NCBI GenBank assembly: GCA_963970005.1
Contig: CAXAMN010028950.1
Span: forward strand, 390,738-454,737
Length of the DNA stretch: 64,000 nucleotides
Reading direction: 5' to 3'
DNA from: Durusdinium trenchii
Lineage: Eukaryota > Sar > Dinophyceae > Suessiales > Symbiodiniaceae
Part shown: one piece after another, positions 23,601-36,500 of the stretch
Position numbering within the stretch: position 1 is the stretch's first letter
Layout: every line of letters starts with the position of its first letter
Position numbers and translations under genes: made by a program
Notes under the pieces: generated by a model
Seen by the model: only the letters and a program-made list of their open reading frames with translations
Told to the model about the DNA's origin: nothing
Database searches by the model: none

Positions 23601-26600
23601 CAGCTACCTCACCCAGCGATGGCGTCAGGCGAGACTCCTGGGGTTCCTTGGAGCGGTAGCGGCGGGTGGGATGGGGTGTTGGACGCCCAAAGACTCCGAC
23701 GGGAACGATGGCTTAGATGGCTTCGTTCTGGGAGGCCAAGCGATAGAATCTGGGAGCTTGAGATCAAAATGACACTATCAAATCAAGTCCCAAGGTACAC
23801 CGGTAATTCACAGGCGATCTATATATATATAATAGAGGGCAGATGTGTGTTCACGGCTGGTAGGTCCCTTGAGAATTCTGGCTCATGTATATTTTCTTCG
23901 TTTTGGGCGCCAGTCGGAATGATTGTGCACAGGCTAAAGCAACCACAAATCACAGCGCGCAGAGCTCGAATTTTGCACTGGGCGGAAAGGCCTTCGTTGG
24001 TCGTTTACGTGGGATTGTGGCCAGGTGGTTGCTTGGTAGTAGGCCCATTTCTGGGGTTCATTGCTGTAAGCTGCTTCATGCATAATAAATACGGATATCC
24101 AACCTAGTATTCATATTTTTGTTACTTGTTTTTCATTATTTGTGATATAGTGTATATATACATTGTCACTGGTTTGCTTCCCCTCCTGTGGCATGAGCAT
24201 GTGCGCGAACAGACCTCAGTAGTTCATGTTGCCATCTTTCTAGGTTAGGTGTAAAGTTTGAGCTACTGGGTGTGGAAGTTGTTTTGCATCAATGTTGAGG
24301 GATAAGCTGGCAGAACGTGTATATTACATGTATCTATTATTTATATACATGTGTGTGTGTGTGCAGCACACCCGTTCCAATGTGAGATATTTGTGTGGAT
24401 GACTTTTCCTGAAATGTTGGGAAACGATAGTCCATTCAGTGGGAGAATGGCATGCAGCTATTGAGGGGACTGGGGACTGGAATTGGTCGGGAGCTGTTTG
24501 TTGAAGTGATGGGCAGCTTGTCGCCAGCACATGCATGTTGACCTGGAAGGGGGTTCGTCACAGATGTGCAGCCGCATGCACAGAGTGAGTTCCACAGTTG
24601 ACTTCAGGTACAAGCTGATGGGGAGCATAACTTAACCAGGTGTGGCACTTACACGGTCCAATAGAAGTTGGACAAGATGTTGAGAGTAGAAAAGGGAACC
24701 ACCCCTTGGCTATGCAAACGTTTGTCTCAAGCAGATTGCAGAGGCTGACCGCACAGCGATGAAGATGCCATCCAAAGCCCTTAGACGCGACATACAATAC
24801 ATGTCAGGCTGGGTGGGGAAATTGCATCAAATGGTGCAGCTTTTGGTACAGAGCTACGACGCCAAAGACCGCCATTTGCACCAGTTATTTCCTGCTGGCA
24901 TTGCAGACATGTCCGAGCTTGCTGCATCGAGATCCTGGCATGGGGGGAATTCCAGCGATTGCTCAGCAGAGAGCTCCTTTCTTAGGCCGTAGATACATTT
25001 GCAGGACACGGGTAGAGAGTTTTGGGAGACATGCCAAATATCCCCGCCCCTTTGAACTTGAAAGAAGAGGGGAAGGGTATTAAGGGCATAGTCGATGGTG
25101 CAGTTCCTGTTGTCGTTTGAGACTCATGCAGTAGTTCATAGACGTGCAGGGTGTGCACTGAAGAAATTTGATCATATTAACAGCATTGTGAAACCTTCTG
25201 CCCATGGGGGCCCATTTATCATCATTTATAATTTATCCAGTTACCCTTGACGATTCCAAAGAACACTGGCCAATGTCGATCTATGAGGATGAGGCCAGAT
25301 ATACAGACTCAGGCGTGTGTCTCTTCCCCTTGTGCCTTCGTTCCCGGCCTCCACGAGAAAAAAACAACTCGTACAGCTCAGTGTTGAACATTTGACACTT
25401 TGGTCAGTTTACCGCTGCGTCCAGGAGTGCATGCAGTGGCTCTTTCTTGGGTTGAAGCATGTTGAAGCCACATGCCGCACGACAATCAAAATTGCACAAC
25501 GTGTTTGTGATGTGATCAAGCTAATTTGCCATTGCAGGGCACGCCCAACTTCCCGTTGGCGGTTGGCACCTTTTTGGTGATTGGCATGCGAGGAAGCATC
25601 TCAACAATGTTTGCAGAGCACAATTTTCCAATTGATCCGGTTCCTGGGTTTGACCAGCAACTGGTGCACGACCAAGCTGGAAGGCACTGCTTTGATCATC
25701 CCAAGTCGCAGTGTTACATGTTTATCTCTTTTCACAGCCCCCATTACAACATTAATCAATTTCTGGCCTGCTACCTTACTATACCACCCATCCTACAGCT
25801 TCATCTTTGGGTCTTCCAAACGCTGGGTCTCCGCTACATTCTCTTTTCATCACAACAGCAGGACCTGCTAAGCCGGTCTTTTGCAGCCGAGGCTTTTTCG
25901 GCGTTTTTGATGGCCACGGCGGTCAGCAATGCTCCTCCTTTGTGGCCCGGAGATTGACTGAGGAGACCGAACGAAGCAGACGAAGCGGACGGTGACAGCG
26001 TACGTTTTCAGCCGCGTGTTTCAAGGGGCGGACGGTGGACGGTGCTTTTTGTTCTGCACAAAGGAGTGGGAGTTGTTGAGAAAAGGTTTGAGACTGGAGG
26101 GAAGTACCATGACCAGATATGTTTTGATTAATTACGTAGTTTTGGTTGGCGCGCAGTGCAACAAAAATAGTTGCCTTTTGTAGTTTCTGAACCCGTTTGA
26201 AGACGGTATATGTGTGCCCGAAAAAACACAGAACTGCTCAGAGAATATGGATGACACAAGCTGGGCAACCGGATGGACCATTCCATTTCTTGGGAAAGAC
26301 TGCAGGCTGCAGCTGCTCCAACTCTGCCCTCACATTCTTCCCAAAGAGTCCCGACACAAAAAGAAGAGGCACACAGAATGGCACGGAAAGACTGGGACAA
26401 TGTTTTGAAGTGCCTGACAAAATTCTGAGCATTAGCTCCTGGCCTTACCACTAGGAGCAAGAAGCTACTAGGAGCAAAGGGCATCGCTACTAGGAGCGAT
26501 CGGACGCTACTAGAGATCTTTAGAGATGGTACTGACAATCCATGGCCTGGCCTTTGAGCCCTGAACATCTCTGACGGCGAAGGACTTTTCCGCGCAGGAG

Positions 26601-29546
26601 TCCAGCCCGCAACAAAGTCGTAGCGACCTGTATCCGGCAAGGTTCGGCGCGATGCAACATTCCCTGCACTATATATATATATATCACTCTTTTAAACACA
26701 GAAACGGTATCCACAGGCGGGACAAAGACTACGAAAGGTCTACAGTACACGGACTTTGACAAATGGGCGAGATCTCGAGCGGAAGTTGGCCAAGCTAAGA
26801 CCAAGCTGCAGACCGGTCTTCCGGACGGATCGGTCACGGCCCAAACGGGACCGGTCTTGCCAGGAGCTCAGCAAGATGGAACAACCCCCCCGATGATGAA
26901 GGTGTGAAGCAGCTGATGATGAGCTGGGCCCTGAGAGGTGACTGGGGTGAGCAGGATCTGTATAGCATTCTTTACTAAGACATGTGTTATTAGGAGTGTT
27001 GAAGGGGTGGCACGTGTTTCTAGGATTTTCCGAAAGCCTCATAGAATCATAGGGATCAGCCATGATTCAGCTATATTCAATTACTCAGCTAAAGAGAAAG
27101 CATGTTTGTTTCCTTCTCCACCTGTTTCAGGTTTCAAGTGCAAGAGCGCAGTCCCGTTTGGTTGAACAGGTTGGACAGTGCATCGGAGCAGCATTTTTTC
27201 TACCAAGTAATTACTGTTCTTCGCCTGGTCGTGAGATCATCCGAGCAGGTTGTTCGAACTGGTCCCATCAATCCAATCTTCCCGATCTTGGGCGTCTCGG
27301 GGTAGGAACCAGCAACAAGCTTCATTTGTTATTCAGAAAGATTGATTGCTCAATGTTTGCCAAGGCGGACTGACATAGGGCATGAGCACCAACACCTGGG
27401 GACGTGCTGGAAAGTACACGTTGATACACTTTGTACATCATTGTAACTGGCAAGCATGTCAGCATTTCCTCAAAAGTCCCAGACCATTCTGAAGATGGGT
27501 GCGGAGTGGTTAAGAACGAGCCAAGTGCATCCCGGGACTGGGGCTGGATGCTCAACATGTATAGCTCCCAGTCAATGAACAATTAACCCTTTGGACCACG
27601 AAAGAAACCGTGGCCAAACAAAAGAGCTTCACTCGGTCGATGAGGTCGTCGAGTCATTTTGATGAACAATGATGCATATCTATATACATGCTGTTGGTCT
27701 TTAATTGTATATCTATACATTTGTTCATATGTATATTTAGACATACATTTGCGTTTTTATACATGTGTATGTTGTTTGCGCATATCGATGCTTTTGGCGC
27801 AAGAAAGGAACTCGTTTGGGCGCGGTTGGATTTTTGAGATCGGATCTCTCGATGGTGCCGAATGGTTCGGACAGCGACGGCACCAGAGTTGAACGATCGA
27901 TACGTGGTTTGGAGCTTGTCGGGTATACAGGTGTTAGGGAACTCTAGCTGCGGTCACTTTGTTCCAGAGGGTAGCAGGAGCATGTTGCTTCCTATCTTGT
28001 TGGGATACAAAAGGCCATCCTGTCCGGGTGCAACAAACTGCATGTACCAAGGAATAGATACAGAGTTTCTGGAGACCAAGCAGGTCTCGTGGCGTCGAGC
28101 GCGCTAGCTCTGGAAAGAAGAATTGAACAAGGATGGCAAACCTTCACCTTAAACAAATTCTAGCTAGTGCAATTATGTTTATTTATTATTGACAGTGGTT
28201 CATAATTGTATGGAAAACAAGGATGCACGAAGATCTGGAAAGAACAGCTGAATATGGACTGCAAACCTTCATTTGAGAACTACACAACCGAGATGGCCAA
28301 ATAGAGTTTATTATTGACAGTGGTTTATGATTGTATGTTCTTGGCATTTGTAAGGGGTCCCCCTTGGCAAAAGCAATTGTTGATGCTTTAAAGAAAAGGT
28401 TTCATACATAATTTGACTCTTCTTTTCGGAGATGGATACACATTTTGATGTTCTGGTTCCAAGTGACATGCAGCCGGTTCTGGGGATTTTGTTGTGTTGG
28501 TTGGTCGATTGGTTTATCGTTGAGTTGTTTGATGAGTTGATTTTGTTTGGGTGGTGGCTTCAGGTCCTCGGTGCATGGCTTGCCGTGGAGTTACCAAAAA
28601 ATCACGACACGCTGTCCATTCGTGGGTCCCACTTTCAGCCGATCTTTCAGAAGATCAGCCGCGGTCGAGTTCAGAAGCCCATTTCCACCCTCCTTCACAT
28701 GTATAACCGTAAAACAAGGAAACAGCTTTGGAGGGAGGCCCTTCGACCGTGTGAGGACACAAGTCTCTTGCACGATTCTACGGGGAGGGTTGTCAAATTT
28801 TGGAATCAAACACTTTTGTCCTAGTGGTGTATTGCCCATATTGGAGTCTGAAAGAAGGTGCAAGTTTTGGTGGCCTTGTGGTCTGGTTGTTCAGTGAACG
28901 CTACTGTGAAGAATGGGGAATGGATCAACAACGTACGTGGGGTCTGTTGAAGCCCATCGTGCCCATCGTGTAAATAAAGAACAGTCAATGGATCATGTTT
29001 GCATCCTCCTCCTCCTCATCCTTGTCCTCGTCCTCCTCCTCCTCCTCCTCCTCATGTGAGGCGTGATTGGCATCTTGTGGGATCCTGTAGATATTTGGGG
29101 CGAGTGAGCGACTTGCTTCACATGGGGTTTCCAAAGAAGAACTCATGCACATCTGAAGTGTGCTGCCCCCGCCGTGGGCAGGCCCTTCGCATGAGCACAC
29201 GTTGAAGCGGAGCCCCTTCGTAGAACAGATACGATGTTCGGCCTTATCACTTTGTCCTCAAAGCGCTTTTGTGTCGCCTTCTCCATTGAACCACCCACTA
29301 ACCCAGCCGCTAGCCCTCGGCAACTGCTAAGATCTTCTCCTATGTTAGCAATTCTTCAGGCATATGCCTTTCCACATCCAAAAAGAAACCCGTTGATAAC
29401 AACAAAGAACGCCTCCCCTCCTGTTTCCCCATGCCTCCGTGTCCAAACGGCGCCACACCGACCGCCCTCGGCCGGAGGCGAGCGGGTCGACGGGGACCTT
29501 CGCCTTTGTGATCCCCTCGGAGGATCGGAAGAGCATCCAACTCCGA
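20650..29546 (+). CDS. PP2C-type protein phosphatase, 5' exons
   Basis: This is the first part of a metal-dependent Ser/Thr phosphatase (PPM/PP2C). Recognised exons: 20650-20700 (ATG, MGQSLPKPVMSV; GT donor), 21470 to about 21530 (GSAEMNGYRPSMED, PP2C motif 1 with the phosphate-binding Arg and the acidic pair), 25887 to about 25950 (FFGVFDGHGG, metal-site Asp), 28052-28083 (IDTEFLETKQ, GT donor), 29478-29546 (ASGSTGTFAFVIPSEDRK, then SIQLR; GC donor). Motif order and spacing follow the family. Gly2 in MGQSLPKP fits an N-myristoylation signal, as in many protist PP2Cs, suggesting membrane attachment. One exon or more between 21.5 and 28.05 kb is probably missing from this list. The next exon in sequence is at 48178, beyond two other genes. 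Confidence 0.82.
21541..25886 (+). other. PP2C intron region, repeats only
   Basis: No conserved exon was found between PP2C motif 1 and the FDGHGG exon. The interval contains (GA)n near 21871-21886, TA tracts near 21340 (just outside) and 23820, a dispersed CTAGTAG-type repeat at 22678-22765, a poly-G tract near 23395-23410 and (GT)n near 24350. A small PP2C exon could still be hidden here. Confidence 0.45.
22678..22765 (-). repeat. dispersed CTAGTAG-rich repeat, copy 2
   Basis: This is the reverse-complement relative of the segment at 3688-3832: GAGCAAAGGGCATCGCTACG, then a GGAGCAAGAGCGCTACTAG block, then GGAGCAAGAAGCTACTAGG. It lies in the PP2C intron between motifs 1 and 2. Confidence 0.75.
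26430..26518 (-). repeat. dispersed CTAGTAG-rich repeat, copy 3
   Basis: Third copy, in the same orientation as copy 2, with blocks GCTCCTGGCCTTACCACTAG, GAGCAAGAAGCTACTAGG and GGGCATCGCTACTAGGAGCG. It also lies in a PP2C intron. The block order differs between copies, as expected for a family that amplifies internally. Confidence 0.75.
28109..28345 (+). repeat. diverged 125-bp tandem duplication
   Basis: Two adjacent copies start at 28109 and 28234, each opening with TCTGGAAAGAA and containing GCAAACCTTCA and then TTTATTATTGACAGTGGTT. They have diverged by substitutions and small indels. The array follows directly after the PP2C exon ending at 28083. Confidence 0.7.
28998..29056 (+). repeat. 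CCT trinucleotide microsatellite
   Basis: A (TCC)n/(CCT)n tract with a TTGTCCTCG interruption. It is low complexity; the acidic peptide on the other strand is not taken as coding. Confidence 0.85.
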
Positions 29547-29610
29547 GCCCGGAGCGCTCGGAGGGGTGGGCTCGGTCAGGTGGAGAGCCAGGGTGAGGAT
29601 CTCATAGGAT

Positions 29611-29632
29611 CTCAATATATATATATATATAG
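29611..29632. repeat. (TA)n microsatellite
   Basis: About ten TA units, 65 bp after the PP2C GST-motif exon. Similar tracts occur at about 14829-14843, 21341-21352, 26669-26684, 56655-56674 and 61719-61736. Confidence 0.85.
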
Positions 29633-30504
29633 TATATGATATGCTTGGGTGTTTGTTTAAAAACTTTTTTTGGGCCTGATACAAGAAGAAGAGAAACAAA
29701 GGAAGAATTGAGAATTGGTGGGATCTGGTTGGCTTGTTGAAAAAGGTGCTATATTGCTGTAAAGCTCGGATCTTGGCGACTTGGGGTGAGAGATTTTGGC
29801 AACTTGCATTGGCTTTTGATAGCTTTTTCGCAGCTCCTACATTCCCCAATCTAGCTGGGAGCAGTACATTCCCCAGGGTCCAATGAACCACAAGGGAAAG
29901 CTGTTGCAAAACATCAAGTTTCTTGATCTTCCTCCCAAGCTCCCATGAAAGTAGGCATCCTTCCCGCCACCTTTCCACCGCCAAGCTAGCCCGACGGAGA
30001 GCCTCCCTTTGAAGCCTCCCTTGGAATCGGAGACAGCCATGCACCAGGGCGGTAAACACGCCGGGAGACAAGCTGGCAGGATTGACACGATCGACCAGCG
30101 TGCGACCGGTCTTTCCGATCGCGAACATACCACGGGGTTGATGTGTTTCTTCGTTGGGCTCGATGAAAAGAAGCGACGCGATTTGTAGAAGCCATGTCCT
30201 TGAACCCGATTATATACATGGGATCTTTGAGGAGTTTAGGAGTCAAATATTCTGTGCTCTACCTACACCAGCTTGGGCCCCTAATTACCCCTTAGCAACA
30301 CAGTCACGAGGCATATCTCTCACCCACTTTCTTTTTCAACTCAGCGATGTCACACATCCTGCACCACCACGGATTTTTGAGCAAAACGCACCATCATGAA
30401 ATTGTGTTTTTTTCGAACTCTCAGCCTTTTTGACGCATGTCTTCAAAACTTCCACTCAGAGCTCACCCAACCACCTTCACCGTGGCGGGCGCCACCCAAG
30501 TGCC

Positions 30505-33500
30505 AATGGCGGTGCTGGTCACGGGCGCCAGCGGCCGACTGGGGCGGCAGATCGCGCAGCGCCTGGCGCAGCAGGGCTACGCGGTGATAGGAACTGATCG
30601 CGTGGAACCCACAGAGCCACTGAAGGGTGTGGAGTTCGTGAAGGCGGGTGAGTGGAAGAGAAGGAGGGAAGGAGTGGAACGGAGTGGAAGGAGTGGGTGA
30701 GGTGAGTTGGGAGAGGTGGTGTGTGATGAGCAGGTGAAGTGAGACGTGTGAGAGTGTGGGACAGTTTTGGCATCGAAGCAGCACTCGATCCCCAGAGGTG
30801 TTCTCTCTCCCGGAAAGCCGAAAAAAACACGAGTTGGGTCGGGGCCCAAACGCTCGAAATTGAGACTGAAGTACTGGGAGACAATCCCAGAGACGCCCCA
30901 TCAGCATGTAGCTCTCAGGACCTGTAGCCGGCAGTTTGTGCTCCATGTACCTACTCCACGCCATGTCCAGAGTGAAAGTTCTTGCTTTGGACAGCCATGT
31001 CCACCGTTCCTAGCTGTCATGGCCCATGTTGGATCGTGGGGCTTTTAAACTTGGCCACCAGCTTCACATCTCAGTGACTTTCCGCATCACCTTGATGATT
31101 CCCGAGAAATAACCCATGTCAATGTCAATGAAGTGCTGCGTTCGCTGATCAATGGAAGTTTCATCACTTGGTGTGCACAAACATGCAGCTCCGTCGGCAT
31201 GTTTGTTTCTGTGCCATTGCGCTTGCCCACAGATGTTCCTTCTGGTGTCGTAAGATGCCAGTCTGCCTCTGTCGCAGCTTGAGCCATCCTTTCACTGGTG
31301 AAAGCGACTCAGATGAATTAATGTCCAAGTCTACTCCCCATGTTTAAGAATGATTTGTTCAGACTTCATGGCCACACCCTGTAATGTAGACTCTTGATTA
31401 ATAAACCCTCCATTTGAAGAGGATTTCCAATTCAAACGAGGGGAAGCGCACAGGGCGCAGCTTGTACTTCCGGTCCGAATCCGTCATAAAAATTATTCCG
31501 AAGCCGTCCCATATTGTGATCCTAGGGTGCAAATTTTGCCTGTCAAAGCTCGCTCCCTCCGAGTGCTTGCTGATAACTTTCGACGGATTATCAAACATAT
31601 CCAGACGTTCTCGCGTACCAAACTCGTTCCGGTCTATAAGAAACAGGGCACATCCTGCCTTACTAGACTAGGATTTACTTCCTACCATGAAGGTGGAATC
31701 TCGCGGAGACCTTCTTTGCCCAACAGTGCAGCCACCAATCAATTCCTGGAAGATATGTTAATGCATATGCCACACGATCCACCATACCATACTGAAATTC
31801 TGTTACCTATGCTTCCGGAGGGCTTACCCATTCGCACTTGGCCAACGTGGGATGAGGTGCCCCCCGACAAGCAAGAAAAATATATACAGAATGTCCGGAA
31901 TGCCTTATTCCGGAATAAACCACTCGACTCTGTCCGTTCACCCTTTAATTAGATGCCTAATTCGGACATAATTCCTTGAATTAACCTTTGGTGAGATTGC
32001 ACAAGTTTCGTCCTTGTTCTTTGTGGGTCCACTATCCCACATTTGCCGTGCTTTCGTGTCGTAGATTCCACTTCGTGTTTCTTTGTAGCTGTACAGGTGA
32101 CGTTTCTTCTTCTCACCTACTCTACTTACACCCGCTGTAAAACACAGGAAGGGGTAACGTAGAAGCGTCTCCGAACCGCAAGTGAGCGCATTCAAACGAG
32201 GGGGGTTTAATAATCAAGAGTCTACATTACACACTACTACGGCCCACCCCGTGCCGCGCGGCAGGCGGATTTGTGCGACGGGGAGAAGATGCGTTTCGTG
32301 GCCTCCAAGGCCAAGTCCACCATCCACGTAGGCGACACGGCCGGGGAGACGGTAGAGTTGGGCAGCTGGAGTCGGTGGCTGTGATACTTGAAGGCATTTG
32401 GGCAGCTGCCCAATCAGGGAGGTGGAACATGGCCCCTCGGATGACCATTTTCCTAAGCTTTTCTCCAGAACAAATGACAGGTTGTTTTCCTCTTCCATGC
32501 CCAGTTTTGAAGGAATAGTTTTCATGCATCGGGGATGACTTCCTCATTCGCGCTTGGTGCTCAAGGTGATGCAGCACGTTCTTCCACCCTTTCCCCTAGC
32601 CTCCAAAGCCTTTTCAGTGAAACGACTTGTCAGCCCACGCACACCTGAGCTTCGAGGCGCGATTCCCGGGCCCTCGCAGAGTCCACCCGTCGGGGTCGAA
32701 GATCCACAGACCTCTGGTATCGGTGCCCTGGAGCAAGCCCACCGGAGCCGCGCGCGGGCGCATTTTCGCTGGCCTGTTGGTGTCCGTGCGGTTTGAAGAA
32801 CGGAAAAAGTATGGGTGAACCATGGTGAACCTTGTTTCCTTTTTGTTCTGAGGGAGTCAGTGGTGTTGATGTTTCAGTGGTGAGTGAGGCGTTGCTCAGG
32901 TGTGGTCACTAAGGCCAGAAATTGACCAAAGTTTGGAGAAAAGAGATCCTTATTTCAAGTTTCAATCTCTCCATGAAGGGACATAATTGATAGAACCACC
33001 CAGGTGAAACACGTTGAACTACAACAGCCACGTTAGTTTCACAAGTAGCAACACGGTGGAGCAGGTCTTATATGTAACGGAATTGATGCAGCTGGGAGAA
33101 TGGTTGAGCCAAATGGGTTGATTTGACTGGCAGCCGGACCTACACATTTACCATAAGGAACAAGTTTTCTTGTTTGGTGGACAGTCCGGTGAATTAAGCA
33201 GGCGTGGCAGTCTACCCCAGGAAGGACCCGGGCCCGGTTTGTTTCTCATACCAGACATCACCATGTCGTATGGCCGCACTTCTGTTTGCAAGCCTATATA
33301 GCAGCTAGATCCCAATGGTGAAGCGTTTGGACACTTGCGGTGTCTTTTCGTGTGGTTTTCTTGTTTGGATCCAGATCGATCTTGTGAACCGAATGTTTGA
33401 TTCAGGTTTAGTCTTTCCACTCACTCACCAAGTTGGATTGGATCGGGATGTCCCGAGTCAGCATGGGAGTCGACCCTCCGAGGTGATTCGGGTGGTTTCT

Positions 33501-36500
33501 CCCATGGCATGCTTCTTGCCATTCTTGTGCCAAACTCTTCTTCCACATACGGTTCACCTCTTAATTTTCGTTGTCATGCAAGCTAACGATACATGAGGTT
33601 CGTTACATTTCATTATAAGTTACTGCTTCTTCTACTCATTTCCAGGCTTCCCCCCACTACCACAGCCACTCTTGCTGTCATGGCCCCAAGAAGTTCCTGT
33701 TCTGGGCTAGCCTACTAGGGGAGTTTGATTCTATGTGGGGGAAGGATTTTCGACCCTCATGATGCTGGAACCCTTGAAAGGCCAGGAGCTTTCCTGTCAG
33801 CATGTTTTAGCCGTGTTGCACTGTGCTAGGCTTGGAGACTTGTGAGGGCATCGACCTGTTGAAGGTTTGGAAGTGGGAAGGTCTCTGACGTGGAGTTGAA
33901 TCGATTGACATTGAACATGCTGGAGGCTTCAACTCTTGCTTTTCCTGAGATGGCCCTTGTGATGAATTGGTGGTGGAAGTTCGTGCTTCCAATTCTTTCT
34001 CAGATGGCTTGGTGGACTTGTCTGAACATCATCGGATACCTGTTTTCATCAGGGTGTTCATCAGGATGCTGAAGCGTGACCCCGTTTCGAGGTGGGGAAT
34101 CCAGGAGAAACAGATTGAAACCGCTAAGAGTTGAGCCAAAACGAGGCACCCAAACACCCCGGACAGTAAACCTTGCATTGCGACGGTGCTTACGAAACCA
34201 TTGACGCCGTCCTGAGGGAGCGACATGATCCCCTAGTGGCTGACTACGTGGGAAGGCACACGTCACACAAACCTGGCCATGCACAACTAGGACAAATCTC
34301 TTCAGGCTCCGACCACCCAGAGTAGAACAGTCACCTTCTGACTGTCCGGACTCGGCTATGCTGTGAAGCACAACTAAGAAGGTAAGTTGTTGGGGTTTGG
34401 GCAGTGTTGGGGCTACTGAACCAGCTCAAGGACCTCTCGCAGGTCTTCAGTTCAGTTTGCTGGGTTGAATGGGTCCTCGAAACCTTGAAAAATTGCCCAA
34501 GGGCTGCCCCCACCGATGTCTTTGCAGGAGAATCTCATGGGCACCGCCCTGCTCTTCGAGGCCTGTGCTGCGCATGGGCACAGGACCAGCGGACCCGCGA
34601 TCCTTCCCATTGAACTCGAATGGTGCCGCCCTTGGCCGCAAAGTGAATGATAATTATTGGGCTGCAGGTTTAACGAACGGCGACTAGCACCCCCTACTGC
34701 GCAAACAATACAAAGAGAAGAGAAGTCACAAAATTGAGTCAAAAGAAACCCATTTGCATCACTCTTCAGTCACTGCACTGATGCTTGGCATCGATGAGCC
34801 GGGCACAAACTCATCGATGGATCAAAGGCAAAAGACACTTGAGTTGGAAATCTTCCCATCGGCTTTCAATGCAGGGTAGGTGCAGCCAGCTCCTCAGTTA
34901 TAGGAAGTGTCCATTAAGACCACAAGCTGCTCCCATTTTTCCGGCTGGACTGGTGCTGGGCCAGTGCTGCATTCGGACCATTTGTGCTGCGTTCGGACGC
35001 CACGACCTTTCCGGGTTGGTCCCCAGGAGAGTGGTCTTTTCCTCCTCGCTCTTCTCGATGGGTGACTTGGATGAAGAAAATCGGCTCTTAGAAAATGTGA
35101 CAAGATAGGGACATGTGATTTCTTCAGATTCATTGTTTGCCTTCTTGTTTTTTTTCATCAGAGGCTCTTGATTGGGTTTCGCGGGGGCCATCGTGGACTG
35201 GAGTTCGATGAGTGTCGATGAGTCCTATGACTGTCGGGACATGTCGGGACGCCTTTCGGGGAAATTGGAATCATTCGATCACGGGTTAGTAGAGTCCAAA
35301 TGACCAAAATCATGTGGCCTCATCCCCCAAGTCTTCAGTTCCAGCTGCAAGCCTTAACTATAATCCTAAATGCCAGCGTCGAAAGCTGCCTTGCCTAGCT
35401 AAATAAAGCCAAGTTCCCCAAAAGCGGTCCAAAATCCATGTGTGTTCTTTTTTGTTTCATAATTCTCCTATGTTTGGACGTTTGCCGACCACGCCACACA
35501 CGTTGGCTCCAAACCGGCCCAGGTTGGTCTCACGACCCTGGCGCCTTTCGCCCGCGGTACTTGCCGCTGGACGAGGAGCACCCACCTGAAGCACTGGAAC
35601 ATTATGGTCTCAGCAAGGTGTGGGAAGATGAGCGGGGGGGACGTCAGAGGAAGGGACTCTTTCAGTTTTGTTCTTTTTTGGGGGGGAGGGAGGGATATAG
35701 TGCTAGGAGGCTACCGGGTTTGGAAGTGTCTCCTTATTTAGCGCGCACAGAGATGTCATGGAGCATGGATCAAATTCACGTATAGGACCTTCAGGGAATC
35801 CCCTGTCACATGGACCTTTGAAGAGAGGTAGATCAGAGGCAATGCAGGATTTGTTTGTTAATCAGAATGGTTTGATGTTGATTGAGCAGACTTGGACAAG
35901 AGCACTTGTACTGATGATGCCACTGGTATAGTTGATTGTTGATGTTGATTGACCAGATACAACATGTACCTCTAGACTTGGACTGCAACTACGGGAGGCT
36001 GCAGGAAATGTTTGTTGCAAACATACCCAGTAGAAGACTCCCGTCAGTCCATCGACTGCATACTCCTGCTTGCTTTAGGACAAGCATCCATCTATCTATT
36101 TGTTTAACTATTTGTTCATTTAATCTTTACGTGTTTTATTTTTTTCTTTGTTTCTTCTGCAATGTATATATATGATATGTGTGTGTGCGTGTGTTTTGTT
36201 TGCATTATAAAACACATGTGATGGTTGTGTTCAATGCCAAGAAAGGAGTGCCAACCCCCCCCTTGGTCTTGGAGCCGCCAGTCCGATCCGATGCGAGTCC
36301 TGTTTCGCTTTAGGTCTTCGGGGAGGAGTTCTCAGCAATGCTGACGCGCGCCAATTCGGGCCCTCGGAGCAAGCGTGCACGCACGGGAGTGGAGGCCTTG
36401 TCGTTCATCCATCTGCGTGGCTTGGACTGACTCATTTGGCCGGTGTTGCTGAAAAAAAAATAAAAAGCTGGATCATGGGATCATGTGTTGGTTTGTGGGT

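Noticed and set aside
23511..24107. 198-codon + strand frame in a PP2C intron
   Set aside because: It reads through a (TA)n tract and shows no motif; no splice or homology support.
29340..30128. 262-codon open frame on the minus strand
   Set aside because: It lies antisense to the PP2C GST-motif exon, runs through a (TA)n tract as Tyr-Ile repeats and shows no conserved motif. The + strand exon explains the open frame better.
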